Below are positions 54,877-64,000 of a DNA stretch of 64,000 nucleotides, one piece after another. The stretch spans positions 15,861,915 to 15,925,914 of the forward strand of contig OU342817.1 of NCBI GenBank assembly GCA_910591455.2. Direction: 5' to 3'. The notes under the pieces were generated by a model, which ran no database searches, was not told where the DNA came from, and saw nothing but the letters and a program-made list of their open reading frames with translations. How positions within the stretch are numbered: the first letter of the stretch is position 1; every line of letters begins with the position of its first letter. Both the position numbers and the translations under genes were made by a program. Source of the stretch: Pholis gunnellus. Taxonomy: Eukaryota; Chordata; Actinopteri; Perciformes; Pholidae.

Positions 54877-57800
54877 TAGAAGTGATTATTTGCATTTTAA
54901 AACAACTTAATATTCCACACTGGTGGAAATTTTTCCTTGAAATTTCCTTGACTTTGCCTGCAGCCAATGGTGTAAGAAATAGCATAAAATACAACATAAA
55001 AGTAGCAATACCCCGAGTGAAGAAAATGTATTTAGTAGACTAAAAGTAATCATTAGGCAGAATGGCCCCTATTATCAATATTAATATTAATATTAATGTA
55101 AAGTCTCAATCTGAAAAGTATTAACTATAATATGTATAGTAAAGTAATAACTGCACTATTATATATTTCATTTAGTGGTGTAGTTCCTAGTCAAGTATAT
55201 ATATTAAAAAAGAGAGAAGCACTTTCTTTATGTTGCAATGCTAAAAAAACACCAAATATAATCAAGTAAAATACAATTTAGCATCATGGTGGTAAAATAT
55301 ACACCATTTATATGGAAGGCTTATCATCCGTTTACACAACCACCAAAGAAAGTAAATAATAACAACAACAATACTACTACTTCTACTATTAATAATCATC
55401 ATTATCATAATCATAATAACAGAAACGGTGTTGATTGAACATGGAGTTATTGACAAGATTCATGCATTTGACAATTTGCTGTTATTAATGTTGTTAACAT
55501 GTTTACATACATTTTTATAAGTCACGTTTCCGGTGATTTGTCAGTTGCTGAAACTGAATGACTACTTTAAAAACAAATAAAAGCCTTAAATACACATGCA
55601 ATTTTTTTGTCCTCTATACCACATAGTACAACCAATTCCTTGGGTACACACGCATACACACACACAAAAAGTGGTGTGAGCCGATTAGCAGCCAGAAGCC
55701 ACCCAGCTCCTCCAGACTTCAAGCTTGAAAACTCCCAATTCACAGAGCTGAGACGTAACAGCAAATTGAGCTCGGGGAATGTGGCTTTGGTTTTGTTTGC
55801 TCTGGCCGGGAGATGAGCTTCACTGCTCGCTGCTGCTTGCGCAAAAACCAGAAGAGCGAGAGAAAGGAGGGAAGAAGGAGACAGACAAAAAGAGAGAAGG
55901 AGACAAACAAGCATGTCAGTCTGTTGTTGCCTGAATGCCAGAATAATGAAATAAGATAATAATGGAAAGAGGAAGCCTGGAGGGTTGAAATGTTGAAGGA
56001 AGAAGAGAGAGGAAGTGAAAAAAAGGTTAAAAAAAAGACAGGTTCCTGGAAAAGGGGGTCCCTAAGTAATGAGGAGAAAAGAGTCAGAGGTGAGAAGAGC
56101 TGAGGAGGAGGGAAACAGCTGGGAGAGAAGTGATCGAACGATAGAGAAAAGAAAGAAGAGGAAAGGAACAGACAGAGAGACTTTTTATTGCAAGATGTCA
56201 CAAATAATGGTGACATGCTCATACTTCCCTCACATGTTGGTCATCGTTGTGTGTACAGCTGATGATTAGACACTTGCTCAGCTTGAGTTCTTTTAGGAGT
56301 GAAAGCATGCTTATAGCTCAATATGTAGTAAAGTCAGTGGTAAAGCTGCGTGTGTAGACAACAACATACACTGGAAAACAAATGTATTACAACAACAACA
56401 AAATCCACAATGGTTATATTTAAACGGGCCAAAATAATGTAGTTACAATTTAAATTTCTTAAATTTAGACCGTGGAGAAAAAAAAATCTCAGCTCATTGC
56501 TAAAAGTTGCTAAAAGTTAAGGACTTGTTGGTTAAAGAACATTTATTTTTTTGACTAGTATCTATAAGTGCTTTATTGACAAAACAGAGATGGAGGTTAG
56601 GCCAGACAGATAGTAGAATCAGATTGTGGATACTACTCCACTGATGATAAAGCCCTTCTATGGTGCGACATTCAAACGGGTAGCTCAGCAATTTAGTAAT
56701 GTATTTTTTGGGGGGGAATTACAAAAAGAATGGTCAAAAAAAGCAGCAGAGGCCAAGATGTCCTGGATCAAGCTCATAAAACATTGCATCCCCTATTTTT
56801 TACATAATTTGACCAATAGCAGTGTCTTTCAAAACACACATCTTCAGTTTGTTATGCAGGCTTTCTGTTAAAAATGTGGACCGCAAGCCAAAACTAAGAT
56901 AACTTCTTTATTTTCTCAGACTGAAGCTCTTTCATGGCAACGGAAGACATCTACAAATGTTTTCATGGCTGGTTTATAAATTGACCTGTTATGTGTTAAA
57001 TCAGTAGATTCTCTAGTAAATGTTCTGCTTTTTGTTTGAAACATGAAACATCACTAAAACTTGTCGTTTGCACAATCTGTGACATTTTTGGGGTTATTTT
57101 GATATGTATCTTTTCAAAAATAATTCTTGAATAACTTATTTATTCATGTGTGATTTGTAGTGTTAGGACAGTGTAGCCGTTGGTCCCTCACTGTAGACAT
57201 AAACTTGATTTAAGGAGGACTACCTTACTCTAAAACCTAAATCAAGCCATCTAATGTGCAATTGTGATATAGGAGATGAAAAAGTCATCTCCCAATGCAA
57301 CTTGAAAAATGTAACTTAAAAGTCCTTTTAGATACATTTTGTCAAGTATGAAAAAATGTATCTGACAAATATTGGTATTTTAAATGAACTTATATTAATG
57401 CAAGAGGTAATATTTTCCAATACATGCTCAAGCTACAAAAGCTCCTCTATGTTTTCCTGTTTTTTCCTCTTTACAAGGTGTTGTCAGTGTGCAGGTGGAT
57501 CCCTCTCTCTTTATAAAAAGGGGGATCTGGCAAAAAAAAAAGCGAAGCTCCAATAAAAGTCAACCTAAAAACCACTAACACTCACAGAGATTACTGCCTG
57601 TCAGGGTTACCACAGAGCGCTGATGTGTGCAAGACATTCCACATAACTTAACTGGAGAACTGGGCCTCAGTTTACCGGTGTCACTGAAAGCTCACGTGAC
57701 GAGATGCAAACATGTCTGCGAAAGATACAAAAGGCGGATGTCTTTTCTTCTTCTTCACAAGAACAAAAAAAAAGAGGCCATCCCAGCAAATGCTGCCACA

Positions 57801-58040
57801 GTATCATCCTTTCAAGTCACCTTGTCCTGCACATGGCATGTTCATTATAAGAAAATAATTGATTGTTATCAAGATTCTTTTTTTTCTCGCTTTTCTGAGG
57901 GAAATTAGAAAAGGAAAAAGAAAAGAAGCGGAGAATGAGGTTGAGAGCCTTCACAGGCAATTGACAATCCACTGATCCCTTGTGTTTTGCATATCGTCAA
58001 AGCCCAGCTAATTTCTCAAATAAAGACATCCTTCTCAGCA
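54877..58040. other. intergenic DNA upstream of eif2b3
   Basis: No exon recognised. It is AT-rich, with purine-rich DNA at 55850-56180 and the second copy of a dispersed repeat at 56880-57060. The frames in the purine-rich part are low-complexity. Confidence 0.6.
56876..57060. repeat. dispersed repeat, copy B
   Basis: GGAAGACATCTACAAATGTT and ATGTGTTAAATCAGTAGATT line up with the copy at 24655-24920 in order and spacing. Copy B also has a GACTGAAGCTCTTTCATGGC segment where copy A has GACTTATGGAAGCTTCTCC. Confidence 0.45.
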
Positions 58041-58042
58041 AT

Positions 58043-58054
58043 GAGTGTGTGTGT

Positions 58055-58097
<43 letters not shown>
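58043..58097. repeat. GT microsatellite joined to 29-nt poly-G
   Basis: A GT run (58043-58068) passes straight into an uninterrupted G run (58069-58097). Confidence 0.95.
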
Positions 58098-58101
<4 letters not shown>

Positions 58102-58348
58102 TGAAAAAAGACAGAAACACAGAATGCCACAGCTCTGAGATGGAAACAGATGGAGATAGGCGTGAGAGCAGACTCAGAGACAACTGTGCAAGGTCTCGTC
58201 ACAGAGTGACTTGAAATGGAGCCCTAAGATTTCCTCTGATTTCCTCCACCCTCCTTGGCCCCGTTGCGGCATCTTGTAAATCATTCTCAATTCACTGAAA
58301 CAAGCCAGTTGGATTAGCTTGGTTTAGATCATAAACATTTGCAGCGCA

Positions 58349-58357
58349 GACCACCCA
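58349..58357 (+). promoter_or_regulatory. exact GLI-site sequence upstream of eif2b3
   Basis: GACCACCCA lies 3.5 kb upstream of the presumed eif2b3 start. There is no other sign of regulatory function. Confidence 0.2.
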
Positions 58358-58429
58358 GGGAGAGAGCACAGCCACGGCAAGACTGTGTGTGTGTGTGTAG
58401 TGCCCACCTCTAAACTCGAAGGGAGGCTT

Positions 58430-58466
<37 letters not shown>

Positions 58467-59697
58467 AAATGTGGTCTCTCACACACACACACACACAGAC
58501 ATACTTGTACTGTGGTTTGTGTTTGCGCCACTTCCAGGACCAGTGCACTGTGGGGCCCTCACCGCTGCCGTGGAAACCAAAACAGGCCCGTTCAGCCAAT
58601 GTCAGAGATTAACACACACAAGATAAAGATGTCTCACTGCACTGCTGCTTAACAATGCCACAGATATTTCTTTTGTTCTGGTACATGTACATGCTTTTAA
58701 TTACAGTGAATGCATTTTCCTCCATTGTTTATGAAGGTGCAGACTTTTGTTTTGTCATTTTTCAACCAAATTGTCTTATTGGAACAAAAAAAAAACCCAA
58801 AACCAAATATATTATTCACGGTCACTTCTCGAAAGCAGCTGCAAGATGTTACGTGTCATCGACCCAAACAACTGGGATGCAAAGCATGTTTTCCAAGGGG
58901 CTTTCACAAATAAATGCTTTTTTTTTCCCTTTTTCTTCCGAAAGTTCAACAGTCTGCGTCACCAGACCTTGAAATTCATACATTTTTCACTTGAACACAG
59001 TTGGATTAATTCTTCTCTTGTTTCTCTCCACATGCAATAGAGATCTGAGAGCCAAGCTGGTGTCAGAACCAGGAAATATCTGGGCTGTGTTTTGAAGAGT
59101 CAGAGAGGGAAAAGCTGGGCAACTCCCTGCCGCAAGGCGCTGGCACTTTCCTCTGTGAGCTGCTTGTCTGTCTGACTGACTTTCTAACCGTGTGTGTGTG
59201 TTGTCTTTTCATTTAACTTCCTCTTTGTTTAGTTACTTCAGTTGCCAGCTTTGTCCGTCTCACTGCCATTCATTTTGATACCTGATACGATGCTTTTCAT
59301 AAGAAAGAGTTGGGACCATCTTGTGTTGGAGGACAGCACATTTGTGTATTCCAAAGCCGTCGTTTTGAGTGACTAATGGCTCTCGTGCAACGGCGTCAAG
59401 CTTGAGGTGTTGCAAAAAGTATACTTGACAACTCATTTTTGCAAAATGGGTTTTCATCTTATAATCAGGCTTGTTCTTCTCTATGTGTCTGGTTTTATAT
59501 ATGTGCGCTTAATGCAGATGTAAGTGCTGTTGCTTTATTGATATATTTCGCAGTGTGAAAAGTTTGTCGTAGGGGAAGACAAATATACGGAATAAGGAAC
59601 ATAAGGAACAATATAGGATATAGGATAAGACATAAGTAAGAGAACGGAATCCCGTCGTGGTTTGACCACACATTTCCAACAGCAGCGTCCCTGTCTT

Positions 59698-59763
<66 letters not shown>

Positions 59764-60697
59764 ATGTTTGCCCTGTGTGGTTGAGGGACCTCCCAGTCAG
59801 TGGACAGTCCGTAAGACAGAACGTGACCACAGACAGACACATGCAGACACAGACAGACCAAGAGACGGGCTTTGTGTATGTCGATAGTTAAACATAGTAA
59901 ATGTTACATGAAACATGTCTTTGTTTTGGGAAATGACATCTCCAGGCTCTATTCCGAATAAAAAAAAAATGAAATAAAGCATATCCAGGATAGTGCTGAA
60001 CTGTTCAAGGCCTTTCAATGACCTGGGATATTATCCATCCTGCTGTCTTTCACACTCTGATGTGACACATGTAGTTTGTGTGTTAATGAAAGCTTTTCTT
60101 CAGTGGACATTCTTTTTCAAAATCATGATACACTTCAATTCAAAAAATGAGGGCATCGTCGTAAAGCTTAAGCATTTTTAAAACAAATAACAAATAAAAG
60201 GCTGTTAGGATTAGCATGCTGGCACTATTATAAAGTCAAATCCCGACTTGTCTGAAATGATCACAAACTCTGAAGGGGATGATTTAGAAAATCACTTCTC
60301 TCTCTCCTTTTGAAATGGTTCATGGGTAAGCAATGACTCAGCATTGCTCTTTTGATGTGTAAACCTGTCCCGTTTTATGGACAACACACCCAAAATATTT
60401 GGTCATGTTTGATCTCTTTCTATCTGGTGGCCAATGTGTAGTTCAACTTATACACACATACACACACACACACACACACACGCACACACAGACACGCATG
60501 CACATATAAACTTGTGAAAAGAAAACCAAAATCTTCTTTTCAACCGAAATAAATGTTTATGACATTCCAAACATTTTGTGTGTGAGACAGTACGTGTGGT
60601 CCTGTCTGCACCTAGCTTGAGGTTTGAGGTTAAGGTGTTTGTCTGCTGGTGTGTGAGCTGCGGTGTGTGTGTGCATGTCAGTGATGTCTGTGTGAGG

Positions 60698-60731
<34 letters not shown>

Positions 60732-62500
60732 GTATGTGTGTGAGTGAGTGAGAGAGAGCGAGAGAGACAGAGGAACACCCATGCTTCTAAAGTGTTTTGA
60801 AAAAGAGTGAAAGAGAGAGAAATGAGAAAAAAAGATTTACTGGATCCAAGTTGTTTGGGATCGCTGTGACACAGTGCTGAGCACAGATACAAATGATGAG
60901 GCCAGGTAACGCGGTAGGTCATCGGGTGGAGCATTAGAACCATTGGAGATGGCACCAAATGATGAGATAAAGGCTATTTTTTATTCCGAACCCGGTGGTT
61001 GAAGAGCTGCTCTTCACTGTGTGGGACACAGATTGCTTTAAGAATCAAACATTACAAATATTCAAAGTGACGGCACATATAGGTGCCAAGTTTTAAAGGG
61101 ACTAATTGTAGTCATATAGAAAAGAATATTAAAGGAACATTGATATTTGATTGGCTGATGATGGACACGACTTCCCATGAATTATTCTCACATGCTTTGC
61201 GTGTAATCTTTGCTCTTTGGCGAAGCATGCCAAAATGACCTAAATGTTTACGTAATAAGCTTTTTTAATATTTTGTTTAATATGTGCTTTGTCCCAAAAC
61301 TGGTTGACCTACGGCAGCTGTATTCTGGTATGTTTTAACAATGGGAGTCCAAACATGATGTGCCAAATATGTATAGGATTGGATCAAACGTCTGGGACTG
61401 GCTGGCCATTAAAACTCATTTATTACATTTGCCATGAAATTACGTGTGATGAGTTTTGGACGAATATACGTCGGAGCACTTAAGCTTGGACGGACGCACG
61501 CGCACCACTGATTATACGCCGACACAGCCGCTGGCCAGTGTTCATTTTCTGTGATACTTATTTAGAATTAATCAGTGAAATATGAGCTTGAGTTTTATTC
61601 TCTATTCTCCCTTAAAAATTGATTATAAAAAGTCTCAGCTTGAGGTCTTACTCGCTTGTTACTCAGCTTTTGACCTCATCAGATGTCTTCATCAGCAGGT
61701 GAACGTAGCTTGGTTGTCATGGAACTGTACACGTTCACAACTGAAAGTGTCACAACTTCCAATAACAAACAAAGAAAATAAGAATAAATAAATATGTTAA
61801 GTACTTTAATGAACCAAAAATAATTAGACACTGGCCACGTGTATCTTCTTTTTTTTTCTTTTTGGCATATTTAACAGACTCATGCTATAAAAACTACAAT
61901 AAACCAGCCCCAATTACGGTAAAGACACTCAGTAACAAAAAGCACACAATGTCTTTCCAGCATTTTGCTAATCTCTGTGATATTTCCCAAAAGGAATGTA
62001 ACGCCAGACACTATAAAATACATGGAAACAGCCTTTAGAGACCATTAAACAAGCAAACAGTATGCGGCATATTCACACATACATGGCCACACACACACAA
62101 TTGTCGAGGACACTCAAATGATGATCCAAATGATACCGCTTGTCCATGGTAATCATTATTATTGGTGTCATTTGTAATTAGGTCCATGTCTAAGCCACAG
62201 TTTGCTGTTTTATGCTATGAGGTCTTTTATTTGTGTATTTAAGTTGTTTTTCAGCGCCGTTCACTGTCAAGGCCAATACGTACAGTAAGTGTCTGCTCTT
62301 TCACCTCAATTTACTTGTGGCTAAAAGATGTGTGTTTCTAAATCCTTCCTGTTTTTTTTTTCCACAGTAACTGGATGACAATGTCGGTCAGTCTGTTGTT
62401 TGGTCAGTTTGGTCAGTTATGGTCCCCGAACAATAAAGCCATATGACTATGGTAATCCCCTGTCTTTTCCTGTCATGTCATCGTCAGGTCAGAATTTCTT
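58430..62500. other. intergenic DNA with microsatellites
   Basis: (CA)n 58432-58464 and 58480-58498, (GT)n 59700-59761, (CA)n 60453-60490, poly-G 60699-60730. No recognisable exon or repeat elsewhere in this stretch. Confidence 0.6.
60699..60730. repeat. 32-nt poly-G run
   Basis: An uninterrupted G run, preceded by GTGAGGC and followed by a TGTATGTGTGTGAGTGAGTG segment and then GAGA. Confidence 0.95.
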
Positions 62501-62514
62501 TTTTTCCAATAGGC

Positions 62515-62690
62515 CGCTTTAGTTCATGACCAAATACCTTAAAAACCAGCATGCTAACACACATTATACCTGCTCTCCATCAAGTACATTATCACCGTGA
62601 GCATGTTAGCATGCAGACATTAGCATTTAGCTCCAAGCACCATTGTGCCGAGGTACAGCCTCACAGAGCTGCTAGCTTGAGAATTGTCTT
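62515..62690. repeat. common teleost interspersed repeat
   Basis: GTGAGCATGTTAGCATGCAG, ACATTAGCATTTAGCTCCAA and GTACAGCCTCACAGAGCTGC, followed by TAGC, form a sequence I know as highly repeated in percomorph genomes. The class is not known to me. Confidence 0.6.
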
Positions 62691-63594
62691 ATTGTGGGTT
62701 ACTTATGGCACCAGTGACTGTTCGGTTACTCAGCTCTTACAGATAAAAAAAGAAAATAGGTATCAGATATAGATACAGTATCACATTTTTTTCAGGTTTC
62801 TTGTGGTCTGGAGGCAAGGTCAGAATCACTTCTTATTAAATATATATCCAAAAATGATATAAAAAAAGTTTGACCACGTGTGTGCTGAAGGTTGGAGATC
62901 AAGTAGTTTTCTATATGTATCTTAATCCCACAACTATATCAAACAACTATATCAAGGAGGCACAGCAATATGTGTCAAACTGTGTGCCTTAAAGACAGTG
63001 AGAAACTGAGGGAGGAAAGAATAATCTAAATCATCTAAATGACTTATTGCTTATTGTGAAATATATTTGAAGTAGGAGGCTGAGTATCATTTCAGGGCTT
63101 TCTATATCAAAAAGAAGATGCGTGCATAATCATGCACACACACACACACATACACACACAGATGTATGCGTCTGCTCCAGATGTTGAGGGTATTTTGTTT
63201 CGGTGAAGGTAGTGCAGCCTCACATCGGAGAGGAGATAAATCACAGCCCCTGGACAGCAGTGAAGACACTTTTAGAGGCATTCGTAAACCCACCGCGTTC
63301 ACTTTGTTCCCCTATGGCAATATTCACAGATGCTGTTCGGAATGACACTCATGGCGGACAGGAGCAGTCGTACACAGAGCCAATTGTTTGCAATGCTACC
63401 CATCAAATTTTATTTTCTTCTCTGGAGGAGATGAAATGGAAATGTTGCACCACAAGTTGGGAGTGAGAACTTGTTGCAGAAGAGATGCGTCTAAAAGTGA
63501 AACCATTAAAAGACATACTGTGCAACATTTTCCACTTAGGCAAGAGCACAACTGAGCTACTGTTTTAACATTCCACACGGATTGTCTAGAACAG

Positions 63595-63860
63595 TGGTTC
63601 CTAACCTTTTTGACTCTCAAAATAAATGTCTACCTGTGACCCCTAATAACAGGTTATGGCCTACTTCCTTACTTAAGGATTTTAGAGGTCCTCTGAAGTG
63701 AGTGTATCTAATATTTCACAAGAAAAAAATAAACTAAAACTGGCAAAAAAATAAAGATAAAAACGATTTTTTTTTCTTATCCCTTTAATTCTGTTGTGAC
63801 GCCTCAGATTCATCTTGTGAACACCTGGGGGGGGGGGGGGGGGGGGGGGGGGTCCCAACA
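63595..63860. mobile_element. hAT-type non-autonomous element with decayed right end
   Basis: It begins ACAGTGGTTCCTAACCTTTT and has CTACCTGTGACCCCTAATAA. Near the right end it has CCTCAGATTCATCTTGTGA and then a 26-nt G run (63827-63852) and GTCCCAACA. These are the ordered pieces of a common fish element whose intact right end would read GGTCCCGACCCACTG, or similar. The final CCACTG is lost. Confidence 0.55.
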
Positions 63861-64000
63861 TCCTAAAACAAAAAGATATTAGGTTTGAGCATGGAAGTTC
63901 AATGTTAGGTTTGGCTCTAACTGTATCTACGTGATAATACTTTCTTTGACATTTGAGGTTTTTACCTGGCTCTCAACCTTACATTCTCCACACATGCATG

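Noticed and set aside
63203..63466. 87-codon plus-strand frame near the right edge
   Set aside because: No recognisable domain, and it lies just before a hAT-type repeat. It may be repeat-derived or chance.
54877..64000. Search for the next gene upstream of eif2b3 (hectd3 or urod in human)
   Set aside because: No exon with recognisable similarity was found. The neighbour, if conserved, lies beyond the window.
1..64000. A previously undescribed multigene or defence-type system
   Set aside because: Only two conserved housekeeping or signalling genes, repeats and candidate regulatory sites are visible. Nothing supports a new gene system.

Overview
The window is vertebrate nuclear DNA, almost certainly from a teleost and probably a percomorph. 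The supporting evidence is long introns with GT/AG junctions, very dense dinucleotide microsatellites, and fragments of several interspersed repeat families typical of spiny-rayed fishes. There is no prokaryotic content, and no rRNA, tRNA or CRISPR array was seen.

Two protein-coding genes are present, both on the minus strand and arranged head to tail. The first is the 5' part of ptch2 (Patched-2, a Hedgehog receptor). Eight coding exons lie between 14671 and 13, and the gene continues off the left edge of the window. The eight exons keep a continuous reading frame of 1010 bp (about 336 residues): the N-terminus, TM1 and the start of the first extracellular domain. The second is a complete eif2b3 (gamma subunit of the eIF2B guanine-nucleotide exchange factor). 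Its eleven coding exons, between 53856 and 26094, give exactly 454 codons including the stop, so 453 residues, and there is one probable non-coding first exon near 54.5-54.85 kb. The two genes are also neighbours in the same orientation in human 1p34, so this is old microsynteny.

Layout on the plus strand: 1-14671 ptch2 exons 8 to 1, with a 9 kb intron 2 full of microsatellites and possible enhancers; 14672-15420 ptch2 5'UTR and promoter, with a CCAAT box and an exact GLI site; 15.4-25.9 kb intergenic, with a nested hAT-like element, MITE-like repeats and LINE tails; 25.9-54.85 kb eif2b3; 54.9-64 kb upstream intergenic DNA with no recognisable exon and several repeat fragments.

No undescribed multigene system is visible. 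The most interesting non-coding signals are four exact copies of the GLI 9-mer GACCACCCA: one beside the ptch2 CCAAT box, one in ptch2 intron 2 next to a homeodomain site, one between the genes, and one upstream of eif2b3. This fits Hedgehog feedback control of ptch2. Other notable signals are an imperfect inverted repeat with two ETS-type sites at the eif2b3 promoter, a 15-bp minisatellite in eif2b3 intron 3, and a Harbinger-like element with matched ends. All splice sites and repeat assignments were read by eye and by comparison with remembered protein families. No database search was run.
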